From assembly GCF_050946405.1 (NCBI RefSeq), contig NZ_JBMNUS010000006.1:196470-260469 (forward strand): DNA of 64,000 bases. Direction: 5' to 3'. The notes under the pieces are model-generated. The model had not been told where the DNA came from and ran no database searches. It was given only the letters and a program-made list of their open reading frames with translations. Each line of letters starts with the position of its first letter. Position 1 is the first letter of the stretch. Position numbers and translations under genes: made by a program. Positions 47,026 to 56,900 of the stretch are shown piece after piece. Source of the stretch: Pseudochelatococcus sp050946405. GTDB taxonomy: Bacteria > Pseudomonadota > Alphaproteobacteria > Rhizobiales > Beijerinckiaceae.

Positions 47026-47565
47026 TCAAATATTGATGGCGCCATCAAGGAGACGATTGGCCCTCTCCGCCTGACTACGGATTTCATTCACCGAAATGGT
47101 ATCGACCACGTTAATGACGCGTCCGGTCAGCGGTCTGCCGGAATCGGGATTGATGACGGCGTTCAGTTTCTTCGTCAACATGTCTTTCGCAATATTGTCA
47201 AATGGCGGTTCGGCATTGTTGACGATGTTATCGAAGGTTGAATCGACGAAGGCTCGCTTTATGGCCTTGTTTTCAGCCCTGCTAGTGCTGCTGAAGAGGC
47301 TGGAGAAAAATTGTATCCAGCTGCTCTTCTTGTACGCCAGATTGCTGCTGGCAACCTCTTTATCTGGATTGAGCAGGCCAACAGCGCCCTCTCCGTGCAT
47401 ACGGATAATGTCCGTAACGTGCTTAAATGCTTCGGACCAAGTGGTTGTGGACTTAAATGGGGCGTCAGTCGGCACTTCACCTTTCTTATCAAGGTCTTGA
47501 ATAGTCGGTGCGCCAGTATCTTCAAAGTAAGCCGCGCGCCGCGGATCTCCGCCAATAAAAGCCAT
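47026..47565 (-). CDS. Orphan hypothetical protein in AT-rich DNA
   Basis: I do not recognise this 179-residue protein. It is hydrophilic, with no signal peptide or membrane helix: an N-terminal part rich in Asp, Pro and Thr (GDPRRAAYFEDTGAPT), a Trp/Phe-rich middle (SSWIQFFSSLFSSTSRAENKAIK) and a helical C-terminus. ATG 47565 has AGGAG seven bases upstream, a good sign that it is real. Codon use is much more AT-rich than the surrounding genes, and the 500 bases before it are also AT-rich, suggesting acquired DNA. It faces a terminator on its 3' side. Confidence 0.65.
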   Translation of the reverse strand: MAFIGGDPRRAAYFEDTGAPTIQDLDKKGEVPTDAPFKSTTTWSEAFKHVTDIIRMHGEGAVGLLNPDKEVASSNLAYKKSSWIQFFSSLFSSTSRAENKAIKRAFVDSTFDNIVNNAEPPFDNIAKDMLTKKLNAVINPDSGRPLTGRVINVVDTISVNEIRSQAERANRLLDGAINI

Positions 47566-48082
47566 CAATAATCTCCTGAAAATCCGAATGCCAAGTCTTT
47601 AATCATACAGTATTGCTGGATACCGTTAACAGTCATTGAAAAACCAACTTCGTGCGTGATAAAATCCACGCAACAACGACTTTCGAAGATAGCATGTGAA
47701 TTCCGGGCGCGTCAACTCAGGGCCTTCAACGCGAGGTCTTGAGGCCGGAATATGATTGATAGACAATTTTTCAGCATTTACATTCAGAAAGTCAGGAAAT
47801 TTTAGTTTTATAAATATTTTTTTATTTGATATAATTGTCATTATTGATTACATAGAGAATTAATGACAGTTTTTGTATTATATAAAATATAAAAATACTA
47901 TGTAAATATTTTGACACGTGCGTCATGAGCATGTCACCAACGGACATTATGCGTTCTCATGACAACCTTATACTGGGAATATGTTTCCCGTTCTTGCTGT
48001 GTTCGGGCATTCGGGCCGGTCCTGCGGGTGCCGTTGCCTTGTCCGAACGCCGGCTCTTCCGGTCGCTGGTGGGATGCGTTTT
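47566..48082. other. AT-rich intergenic region between the orphan gene and the chemoreceptor
   Basis: No gene with a credible start and codon use is visible here. The stretch 47800-47915 is almost pure A/T and must hold both divergent promoters; TTGACA at 47911-47916 is a -35 candidate towards the chemoreceptor, followed by an imperfect inverted repeat (TGACA...TGTCA). Confidence 0.5.
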
Positions 48083-50146
48083 ATGTCTTTTGCCAATTTG
48101 CCTATGCGTTTCAAGCTGGTGATAGCGGTTGGCATTCTGTTGCTGGCCGCCGTCGCGGCCGTGACCGCCGTCGGTTCGTCCATGTTGTCGCGCCGCGTCA
48201 TCGATCAGGTCCGGGAAGTGACGCGGTCGCAGTTGCAGTTGAGCGCCGAAAAGGTGCGCGGCGTGATCAACCCCGCCTATGAGAGTCTCGGCACGTCCGT
48301 GGCGGCGATGATCGGCCTGATCGAGCAGCGGGATGCCTACGCGCCCGCGCCCGAGCTGCTCGAGGGCATCCTGCGGCAGACGGTGTTCTCCCGCACCGAC
48401 CGGGTGGGCGGCGGTCTCGTCATCGAGACGGAGAAGCTGGGCGGCTACGGGGCCGCGTTCTTCGGCCATCCCCAGTTCGACGAGCAGAAGCGCTTCATTC
48501 CCTACGCGTATCGCGCCGACGGCGCCGTGAAGATCGAAAGGCTCGGCATGACCGAGGGCGATGGCGTCAAGGAATGGTATGAGAAGCCGATGAGCGAGGA
48601 GCGCCCGCTTGTCACGCCTCCCTACCTCTACGATGTCGGCGGGCAGAAGATACTGATGACGACGGTCAGCGTATTGGTCCGTCTTTTGAACGGCGAGGCG
48701 ATCGGTGTCGCGACGCTTGATCTGTCCGTATCGAGCCTCGCGTCGGCGCTGTCGCAGTTGCGCCCGTTCGGGGAGGGCCGTATCCGTCTCGTCAGCCATG
48801 ACGGGCACTGGGCGGCGCATGAGGATGCCGCGCTGATGGGGCGGCCCGTCGGCGATCCGGGCCTTGCCTCGCTGATGGCGGAGGCGGCGCGCGACGGTCT
48901 CGTCATCGATGAGGGCGAGGCGTTCCGCGCGGTCATGCCCGTGCATTTCGATGACGTGCAGGAAATCTGGTATGTCGTTCTGGACGCGCCGATCTCGGTC
49001 GTCACCGGCAGCGTCGCCGAAGCGCGCGGGGCGATGATTCTCGTCGGGCTCGCCTGTTTGATGGTCGCGCTCGTGCTGACGTGGTTCGGCGCGAAAACGC
49101 TGGCGCGGCCCATCGTTCGCCTCACGCGCACCATGCGCCGGCTTGCCGAGGGCGATACCTCCGTCGCCATCGACAACGCCGAGAGAAAAGACGAGATCGG
49201 CGATATGGTGCGGGCGGTCGAGACATTTCGCGACAACGCCGTCGCCCGCAGGGCGCTTGAGGAGACCCAGGCGCGGGAGGACGAGGCCCGCGAGGCGCGG
49301 CAGGCGCGCATCGAAAGCCTGATCGGCGCGTTCCGCGAAACCATTCTCGCCCTGCTCGAACGGTCGGAAGCCACCTCGCGCGGCCTCGACAGCACGGCCG
49401 GAGCGCTCAGCGAGGCCGCGCGCGAAAGCCACGAGAACGCCCAGGCCACCTCCGCGGCGGGCATGCGCGCGTCCGACAACATGCAGACCGTCGCTTCCGC
49501 ATCGGAGGAACTGGCGGCGTCCATCGCCGAGATCTCCGGCCAGATCAACCGCACCTCCGATGTGGTGGCGCAAGCGGCGTCCGGCGCGCAATCCGCCAAT
49601 GTCAAGGTGGAGGAACTGGCCGCCGCCGCGCAGCATATCGGCGAGGTGATCAGCCTCATCCAGGCGGTCGCCGGTCAGACCAACCTGCTCGCCCTGAACG
49701 CGACCATCGAGGCCGCGCGCGCCGGTGAAGCCGGCAAGGGGTTCGCCGTCGTCGCGTCCGAGGTGAAGGAACTGGCCAACCAGACCTCGAAGGCCACGGA
49801 GGAGATCGCGGCGCAGATCGCCTCCATTCAGGCTTCCACAGCGGAGGCGGTGGCGGCGATCGGCAACATCGCCCGCACCATGACCGACGTGAACACCTAC
49901 ACCACCTCCATCTCGACGGCCGTCACCGAGCAGGACGCCGCGACGCAGGATATCTCGCGCAGCGTGCTTCAGGCCGCGCAAGGCACCGAGGGCGTCACCA
50001 ACAACATGGCGCAACTGGCCGGGACCATCGAGCAGACGAATCAGACCGCCGAGGAGGTGCTGGAAGCCGCGAAGGCGATGACGGAACAGACCAGGGCGCT
50101 GGAGACCGAGATCGAACGCTTCCTGTCCGACGTCGCGGCGGCGTGA
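48083..50146 (+). CDS. Methyl-accepting chemotaxis protein with periplasmic Cache-type sensor
   Basis: The 687-residue receptor has a first membrane helix (about residues 10-30), a periplasmic sensor of about 280 residues with the layout of a double Cache domain, a second helix (about 313-335), a HAMP segment (ARPIVRLTRTMRRLAEGDTSV) and a long signalling coiled coil with the conserved hairpin tip (GQTNLLALNATIEAARAGEAGKGFAVVA). There is no C-terminal CheR-docking pentapeptide. Cache sensors often bind amino or organic acids; the ligand is unknown. ATG 48083 is chosen over ATG 48074, which has no room for a ribosome site. No che genes are nearby. Confidence 0.92.
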   Translation: MSFANLPMRFKLVIAVGILLLAAVAAVTAVGSSMLSRRVIDQVREVTRSQLQLSAEKVRGVINPAYESLGTSVAAMIGLIEQRDAYAPAPELLEGILRQTVFSRTDRVGGGLVIETEKLGGYGAAFFGHPQFDEQKRFIPYAYRADGAVKIERLGMTEGDGVKEWYEKPMSEERPLVTPPYLYDVGGQKILMTTVSVLVRLLNGEAIGVATLDLSVSSLASALSQLRPFGEGRIRLVSHDGHWAAHEDAALMGRPVGDPGLASLMAEAARDGLVIDEGEAFRAVMPVHFDDVQEIWYVVLDAPISVVTGSVAEARGAMILVGLACLMVALVLTWFGAKTLARPIVRLTRTMRRLAEGDTSVAIDNAERKDEIGDMVRAVETFRDNAVARRALEETQAREDEAREARQARIESLIGAFRETILALLERSEATSRGLDSTAGALSEAARESHENAQATSAAGMRASDNMQTVASASEELAASIAEISGQINRTSDVVAQAASGAQSANVKVEELAAAAQHIGEVISLIQAVAGQTNLLALNATIEAARAGEAGKGFAVVASEVKELANQTSKATEEIAAQIASIQASTAEAVAAIGNIARTMTDVNTYTTSISTAVTEQDAATQDISRSVLQAAQGTEGVTNNMAQLAGTIEQTNQTAEEVLEAAKAMTEQTRALETEIERFLSDVAAA

Positions 50147-50318
50147 GCGCAGCCGATATGGCGGGACGTATCGCGGCGTCAGGACGACATAAATGACGCC
50201 TTCGGGGGTGTTTCCTCTCATAAGGGGAATGACACGCGGCGGATAAAAAGTGTATGTAACGGTCGGTTCCCGTGTTGGCCGGAACCGGTCCTGTCATGAT
50301 GCGTCTGGAGGGGGTCCC

Positions 50319-50633
50319 ATGCGTATGGTTTTGTTGGTTGCGGCGTTGACCACCGCGTTGGCGGGATGTCAGAGCACGCAGGAATCGATGTACAGCGCCG
50401 AGCGCGTGTGCCTGAGCGCCGGCCTCAAGCCCGGCACCAAGCGGTTCGACGATTGCGCCAACGCGGCCTATGCCGAGAATCGCCGTCAGGCGGATCAGGC
50501 GGCCACGCAGGTCGCCGTGGGCACCGCGGCGGGCGTGATCGGCGGCGCGGTGGTCGGCGCCAGCGCCACCAGGTCCAACAATTATTATTACGGCGGCTGG
50601 GGCCCGCGCTGCAACCGCTGGGGCTGCTGGTAA
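50319..50633 (+). CDS. Small glycine- and aromatic-rich lipoprotein
   Basis: The 104-residue protein starts with a lipoprotein signal (VLLVAALTTALAGC, lipobox LAGC), has a helical segment with three further cysteines (VCLSAGLKPG, DDCANAA), a hydrophobic glycine-zipper-like stretch (AAGVIGGAVVGASA) and ends in a Tyr/Trp/Gly tail with two cysteines. The pattern suggests an outer-membrane lipoprotein of the glycine-zipper type; no specific function is known. ATG 50319 has GGAGGGGG upstream. Confidence 0.8.
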   Translation: MRMVLLVAALTTALAGCQSTQESMYSAERVCLSAGLKPGTKRFDDCANAAYAENRRQADQAATQVAVGTAAGVIGGAVVGASATRSNNYYYGGWGPRCNRWGCW

Positions 50634-50707
50634 GCCTTCCTCCCGATGCGCTTCCTGCGCATCGGTACGTTCTCCTGCCTGAATGCCTGTGCGCCTGCCG
50701 GTTGCTG

Positions 50708-50755
50708 GAGCGTGTTCCGTTCAAACGGAATCGTTTGAACGATCAGAATTCGCTC
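50708..50755. repeat. Rhizobial-type REP palindrome
   Basis: Two overlapping perfect hairpins are possible: TTCCGT-TCAA-ACGGAA (50715-50730) and CGTTCAAACG-GAAT-CGTTTGAACG (50718-50741). Outer arms GAGCG and CGCTC close the element at 50708-50712 and 50751-50755. It lies between convergent genes and its right arm overlaps the end of the Rsm22-like gene. Confidence 0.7.
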
Positions 50756-51759
50756 GGAACAAAGGAATCCAGAGCGTCGCCCCACGCGGCCTTTCGGGCG
50801 CTGCGGTAGCGTTCGCCGTCGCGGCGGCTGAAGCCTTGTTCTCCTGCGCTGCCGTTTTCCCGGCACAGCATGAGCGACACGCGGCCGCTGGCCGTCTTCG
50901 GCGGCGCGAGCACCCGCGCGGGCAACGCGGCTGAAGCCGGAAGGCGGGAGGCGGCCATGAAGACATATTTTTCGTCTTCCCAAGGTACTTCCGCGCCCTT
51001 CGTCAGGCGATGGATGCGCGAGCGGGCCACCCGCCGGGAGAAATGACACCAGTCCGGCTGCACCAGCGGACAGGGCAGGGCGTGGGGGCAGGGCGCGAGG
51101 ATATGCGCGCCGGCGGCTATCAGCTGCGCACGCGCGGTCATGATGCGCGCATAGCCGGCCGGCGTGCCGGGTTCCACGATGGCCAGCACTCCGGCGGTCA
51201 GCGTCCACAGCCGCGCGACGAGTGCGGGCCGTTGTGCCGGAGCGATCTCGTCGAGCACATAGGCCATCGTCACCAGGTCGCGCGGAGCGGTGTGCAACGG
51301 GTCGTCCGGCCGCTCCCCGGCGAGAATGTCGCCGGCCCGCCAGGTGATGGCCAGTGAGGCGGCGTCGGATGCCAGCGCGCGGGACAACCGTTCTCCCCAG
51401 AGCCTGACGGGCGCGCTGCCCTCGATCATCAGGGCATCGGTGCAGGATGGCCACAGGTCGGTGGCGGCCCATAGCGCGGTGCCGGGGCCGGCGCCGACAT
51501 CGAGCAGCGTCGCGGGGGCGAAATCCGGCCGGGCTTTCGCCGCCATTGCGAGCGCGGCGTGAACGGCGGCATAGGTCGCGGGCAGGCGGGCGGCGAGATA
51601 GGCGCGGGCGGCGCCATCGTCGGACAGGTGGTAGCGGCCGTCGCGGACTTCCGCCCGGTAGCGTGCCGACAACGCCGCGGCCGACCGCGCGAGGTCGGCG
51701 ACGGGCTGTCCTTCAAGGGCGGCGTCGACGGCGCGGCGCAGGGGAGCGGGAAGTTCCAT
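50743..51759 (-). CDS. Rsm22-like ribosome-associated methyltransferase-fold protein
   Basis: The 338-residue protein has a SAM-binding Rossmann fold (DVGAGPGTALWA near residue 88) and a C-terminal region with the Rsm22/METTL17 signature: CPHALPCPL, DWCHFSRRVARSRIHR and EVPWEDEKYVFMA. In mitochondria Rsm22 binds the small ribosomal subunit and carries an iron-sulfur cluster through such cysteines; bacterial members are presumed to act in 30S assembly. ATG 51759 begins just behind the N-formylglutamate amidohydrolase stop. Confidence 0.88.
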   Translation of the reverse strand: MELPAPLRRAVDAALEGQPVADLARSAAALSARYRAEVRDGRYHLSDDGAARAYLAARLPATYAAVHAALAMAAKARPDFAPATLLDVGAGPGTALWAATDLWPSCTDALMIEGSAPVRLWGERLSRALASDAASLAITWRAGDILAGERPDDPLHTAPRDLVTMAYVLDEIAPAQRPALVARLWTLTAGVLAIVEPGTPAGYARIMTARAQLIAAGAHILAPCPHALPCPLVQPDWCHFSRRVARSRIHRLTKGAEVPWEDEKYVFMAASRLPASAALPARVLAPPKTASGRVSLMLCRENGSAGEQGFSRRDGERYRSARKAAWGDALDSFVPSEF

Positions 51760-51810
51760 GAATTGTCCCGGAACGTGTGTTCAGGCCGGGCGGCCAGCCG
51801 TCCGTTTGCC

Positions 51811-52695
51811 CTATTCCGCCGCATGGCGCAACGGCATGACGAGACCGGGCAGGGCCTTCAACAGCGCGGCGCAGACATCCGTGAGATCCCGCGCCAGCGG
51901 GTCGAAGCCCTCGTCGGGAGCGAGCGTCGCGTCGTCCATGTACAGCGTCCGGTTGATTTCCACCTGGAGCGCGTGGCGGCCGATCGCCGGCGCGCCGTAG
52001 TGCTCGGTGATGAAGCCGCCGGCGTAGGGGCGGTTGCGGACAACCTGATAACCGTGCCGCCGGAAGCCCGATTCGAGAAAGGCGATCAGCGCCGGCGCGC
52101 AGCTCATGCCGAATCGGTCGCCCAGCACGATGTCGGGCGGCGGCCCGCGACGCCCGCCGGCGGGAGCGGGCATGGAGTGGCAGTCGACCAGCACCGCGCA
52201 GCCGAAGCGCGCTACCGTGCGGTCGAGCAGCAGGCCAAGCGCGCGATGATAGGGCCTATAGAGCGATTCCACGCGCGCGAGCCCCGATTCGAGGGAGATG
52301 CGGCCGGAGTAGATCTCCTGCCCGTCGCCCACGACGCGCGGAATCGTGCCGAGCCCGCCGGCCACCCGCGCCGAGCGCGTGTTCGCGTCAGGCGGCGGCG
52401 GCTCCCGGAACAGCCGCGGATCCAGCTCGCCGGGCTCCCGGTTGAGATCGAGATAGGCACGCGGAAAATGGGCCACCATCAGCGGCGCGCCGAGCTGCAC
52501 CACGCCGGCGAACAGCCGGTCGACCCAGGCGTCTTCCGAACGGCGCAGCGCCAGCGGCCCGAGGCGGGCGCTGTCCAGAAAGGATTGCGGATAGACCCGC
52601 CCCGCGTGGGGCACGTTGAAAACCACTGGCGACAGATGCGCGACGGGCTCAAAGATGGTGAAGGGGGGATCGAAGTCGCCTATACTCTGCTGCAT
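51811..52695 (-). CDS. N-formylglutamate amidohydrolase
   Basis: This cytosolic Zn-hydrolase (294 residues from the chosen start) cleaves N-formylglutamate to formate and glutamate in histidine degradation, or acts on related N-formyl compounds. Family phrases: FNVPHAGRVYP, DAWVDRLF, HFPRAYLDLNREPGELD, VDCHSMPAP and the late QVEINRTLYMD. No other hut gene is near. ATG 52695 gives the usual short N-terminus before PPFTIFEP; GTG 52719 or ATG 52749 would add residues encoded by AT-rich, promoter-like DNA. Position next to cpdR is conserved in Rhizobiales. Confidence 0.87.
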   Translation of the reverse strand: MQQSIGDFDPPFTIFEPVAHLSPVVFNVPHAGRVYPQSFLDSARLGPLALRRSEDAWVDRLFAGVVQLGAPLMVAHFPRAYLDLNREPGELDPRLFREPPPPDANTRSARVAGGLGTIPRVVGDGQEIYSGRISLESGLARVESLYRPYHRALGLLLDRTVARFGCAVLVDCHSMPAPAGGRRGPPPDIVLGDRFGMSCAPALIAFLESGFRRHGYQVVRNRPYAGGFITEHYGAPAIGRHALQVEINRTLYMDDATLAPDEGFDPLARDLTDVCAALLKALPGLVMPLRHAAE

Positions 52696-52962
52696 GTCTC
52701 GCCATTGCTCTTTTGTCACATAGTGGCGTTTTTGTAGCCCCGTGTCCATGGTTCGCGCGCAAATGCGCGGCGGGGCCGCCGGCCTTCACGCCAAATTTAC
52801 GATCGGCGCTGCTTGATAGGCGCAGCATCGTGCCGGCCGCCGCTCTCCTGGCGGCCGGAATGCCGTCCGCCGCAATCCGATCGCCGCGACAGGGCGAAAG
52901 GTCCCGACACTCGCCAAGATCAGCCAGGAATCATCAGTCGTGATTCAGCCAAGAATTCAATC

Positions 52963-53322
52963 ATGAACAAGATCCTTCTCGCCGAAGACGACAACGATAT
53001 GCGCCGCTTTCTCGTCAAGGCCCTGCAAAACGCGGGCTACGACGTCGCGTCCTACGACAACGGGCTTTCCGCCTACAACAGGCTGCGGGAGGAACCGTTC
53101 GAGCTGCTCCTGACCGATATCGTGATGCCGGAAATGGACGGTATCGAACTGGCGCGCCGCGCCACGGAACTCGACCCGGATATCAAGGTGATGTTCATCA
53201 CCGGTTTCGCCGCGGTCGCGCTCAATCCCGATTCGCAGGCCCCGCGGGATGCCAAGGTGCTGTCCAAGCCCTTCCATCTGCGTGAGCTCGTCGGCGAGGT
53301 CGAGAAGCTTCTGGTGGCATAG
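52963..53322 (+). CDS. cpdR: CpdR-like single-domain response regulator
   Basis: At 119 residues this is a bare receiver domain. Acidic pocket (Glu8-Asp9-Asp10), phosphoacceptor Asp52 in TDIVMPEMDG, Thr80 (FITGF) and Lys102 (VLSKPF) are all in place. The N-terminus and overall sequence match CpdR, which in Caulobacter and Sinorhizobium, when unphosphorylated, directs ClpXP to cell-cycle substrates. It is phosphorylated through the CckA-ChpT relay, which is not in this window. ATG 52963 has no strong ribosome site. Confidence 0.92.
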   Translation: MNKILLAEDDNDMRRFLVKALQNAGYDVASYDNGLSAYNRLREEPFELLLTDIVMPEMDGIELARRATELDPDIKVMFITGFAAVALNPDSQAPRDAKVLSKPFHLRELVGEVEKLLVA

Positions 53323-53623
53323 GGCCGCGTCCGTTTCCCGGCGCCGCGCCGGGCGACGGCGGGCCTGCCGCCGAACTTTCCACAGGTTTGCCGGCCAACT
53401 TCATGTTCCGGCTTGCATGGCCGTGACGGGCGCGCTATAGCGCATGGCCATGGACGTGGCGCATCGTTTCCGCCGCCACGGGGAGGCATCCGGTTTCTTA
53501 TGCCGGGTGCCGTTCACATACAGGTTGCGGCAGTCACGTTTCGCTTGATTTGCCCTGCAAAGTCTGTATGAAGCCATACACCTTTCATGGACACTCGCTC
53601 ATCCGGGCGGGATGGACGGGATA
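53323..53623. promoter_or_regulatory. Intergenic region with a putative tRNA-Val promoter
   Basis: No gene is visible. TTGATT (53545-53550) and TATGAA (53567-53572) with a 16-base spacer form a plausible sigma-70 promoter about 50 bases before the tRNA. Confidence 0.35.
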
Positions 53624-53698
<75 letters not shown>

Positions 53699-53948
53699 TC
53701 ATGCGAGCGGGATCGGTTGCCGGGGGCAGCCGATCCCGTATCTGATTCTACCGATTTCTTTCAGAGTGCCGGTTTACCGGCGTCGACGCGGTTTCGCGAA
53801 GATTGCGAATCGGTTTTCATCTTCATCCGAACATCGTTGCCGGCAGGCCCGTGCCGATTCGTGCCGTCCTCCGGTCGGGCGGAGGCCGAATCCGATTCGG
53901 TCATCCGCCGATGGGCGAGGGGGCGGCCGCCCCCTCGCGTTGTCGCGA

Positions 53949-56900
53949 TTACGCCAGCTCGGGCCAGAGGTCCGCCGGCGGAATCAGCAGGCCGACGTTG
54001 TTCTGCGCTTCGTCGCTGCGCGCGAAGGAGAGAGCCACGCTGGCGCGCGACATGCTGCCTTCGTCGATCTGCCGCGTCCAGTAGTCCCTGCCCGCGTCGT
54101 CGGCATCGCGCGCCAGCACATCCGCGTAGAGCGCATTGACGAAGGCCGCCGTGTCCAGCGCCTGGCTGCGGGCCGCGAACTCGTCGGAGGCGGCGAAGTG
54201 GTCGGCGATCGACCAGACATCCTCGCCCGCGAGGCCGCTTCCGAGCCAGTAGTCGAAGCCCTCACCGTCCGGCTCGCGGCCGAGGAACGCGCGGTAGAGG
54301 CCGTGGATGTCGCTCTGGCCGGCGGCGAGCAACGGCGCGTTTCCGTCGGCATAGGCGAGAGCCTCGACATCGCTCACGCGCTGCACCGAGCCGGTCGCCG
54401 TATTGGTGACATGCACCAGACCGCCCTCGATGCCGATGGTGTAATCGGCCGCGCGGCCGGTCAGCACCAGCGTGTCGTGGCCCCGGCCGCCGTCGACGCG
54501 GTCGTTGCCCGCGCTTTCGATGAAACGGTTGTTGCCGGCGTTGCCGAGCAGAACGTTGTCGAGCGCGTTGCCGAGCAGCAGGCTGTCGCCGCTCGCGTCG
54601 AGCAGCGCGCCCTGCTCGATCGTGTCCGGCAGGACGATGACGGTTTGCTCGCCGTCATAGAACACCCGGTCGCGGGCGGTCGTGCCGAGCGCCGGCACCA
54701 GCGCGCCGGCATCGTGCAGGAAGATGTCGCGGCCGCCGAATTCGTTGTCGGCGATCTCGTAATCCGCATCCCGCAGGTTCACGACCCGCACGTCGTCGTA
54801 GGTGACGCCGTCGCCGGCGCGCCAGTTGTAGAGGCCGAAAGTGCCCTTCTCGGTGTCGTGGATCTCGATCGGCTTCGTGAACAGCGCCGTGCCGTTGAGC
54901 CAGACCTGCACCTTGCCGTCGACGATATCCGCCCGCAGGTGGTTGGCACCGTCGGTGTCGTAGCGATGCGGCCCCTGCCAGAGCGTCTGTTCGATGCCGT
55001 CCTTCAGGCTGAAGAGCTGCGGCAGGCCCGTGTCGTTGTCGAGCTCGAACTTGTAGTAGTTGTCCGCGTCCTGATAGTGCAGGAGCAGGCCCACGGCGGC
55101 GCCCGAGGTGGCGGTGAAGGTGGTCTCGACGCTGTAGTCACGCCATTCCGACGCGCCCTCACCCTCGTAGACGGCATAGGCGCCCTTGCGCAGGGCATGG
55201 ATGCCGTCGCCCAGCGGGCTCCAGTTGAGGTTCCATTCCGCCGTGGGGGCGGTGCTGCCGCTGCCGCCCAGTTCGCGGCTGAAGCGGTTGGCGGCCTGTT
55301 GCAGCGCGCCGTCCCGCACCGACCAGTCGGCGGGGGCGCCGAGTTCGCCCTCGTCGACGAAGCGGAAACCCTGTGCCTCGCCGTCCGAGAAATCCTCGTG
55401 GAGCAGCACGTCGGAGGCCGCGATCACCTCCACCTGAACCGTGTCGCTGGCGCGGCCCGCCTCGCCGGCGAGATCGAGGCGCAGCAGATGCGTGCCGGCA
55501 TCGAGCGCAACCTCGGCCTGCGCGCCGTTGGCCAGCACGACGCCGTCCCGGCTCCAGGCGATGTCGCCGGCGGCGTCGAGGCCGAGGCTCGCGAGCGCCG
55601 ACAGCGCGACGGTGGCCGTGCCGCTTCCGGCATCCGCGACGACGCGGACGGCCTTGCCGGCATCCGCGATCAGCGTGTCGTGACGCACGAGGATGTCGTC
55701 GAAGAAGACCTGGCGCTGGCCTTCCGACCACACGCCCGCGGTGCCGCCGGAAAGCGGCGCCTCGTCGGTGACGGCGCCGCCGAACAGCGCCTCGCCGTCG
55801 AGCGTGGCGAGCAGCTTGCCGTCGTTCACCGCAAGCTCCACCGCGAAGGCACGGTCGAAGGGGCTCGTGGCGGTTTCGTGCGCCAGCACGGTTTCGACGC
55901 CGTCGCGCACCCGCACCAGCGTACGGGCGTTGTCGGCGATGTCGAAGCTCAGGCGGTAGTAATTGTCGGCGTCCTTGTAATAGGCGACGACGCCGAGGCC
56001 GAGCTGGTCCTCCGCCGTGAGCGTGGCCGAGACGGTGTAGCCCGCCCAGTCCCGGCTGCCCTCGCCGTTCCAGACCGCGACGCCGGCGGCGCCGTCGTAG
56101 GCGCGCAGGGCGGCTTCCGGCGCGGCGATGCCCTCGACCGTCTCCTTGCGCGAGATGGCCGAACCCGCGACCTGCCAGCGCTCGCCGGGCAAGGTCCAGC
56201 CGTCGGCGTTGCCGTCGTCGAAGGTCTCGTGCAGCAGCGTCCTGTCGTCGGTGACGGCGACCGTCACCTGATCGGCGCTCGCACGGCCGTCGGCGGTGAT
56301 GGCCCGCAGCGTCAGGCGGTGCACGCCGGCGTCGAGCGCGACGTCGGCTTCCCGCGTGTCAGCGACGATCTCGCCGTCGGCGTTCACCCATTCGTAGCGG
56401 GCGATCTGCCCGAGCCTGTCGACGGAGGCGCTGCCGTCGAGGCGCACCGTCGCGGCGGCTTCCGCGCCGGCGGAGACGACGATATCGCTGCCGGCGTTGG
56501 CGCGGAACTGCGCCGAGGGCGCGCCGAGATCAACGTTGTCGAACGTCTCCTGATGCTCGCGCAACGGGCCGGTGAGCTGCTGGGCGAGGCCGGAGCCGAT
56601 GGCGCGGGTGATGGAGCCCTCGCCGACCGTGGGCGCGTAGTCGCCGGCGGTGAAATCGAACTGGGTCACGTTCACGCCGTCGATGCCGCCGGCGAAGGGG
56701 CCGTTCGCCGTCGCGCCGCCCAGCGCCGCGACCTCTTCCGCGCTCAGCGCCTTCTCGGCGAAGGCGAAGGAGGAGAGCGAGAACTCGGGCGTCTCGTTGC
56801 TGTCGTCGGCGAACAGCAGGAAACCGTCCGCGCCGATGTTGTAGGCCGCGCCGACCGTCTGCGTGCCTTGCAGCACGCCGTCGACGTATTTGTTCATGAC

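Noticed and set aside
47626..47841. A 71-codon minus-strand frame in the AT-rich region
   Set aside because: No ribosome site, no motif, and composition typical of promoter DNA.
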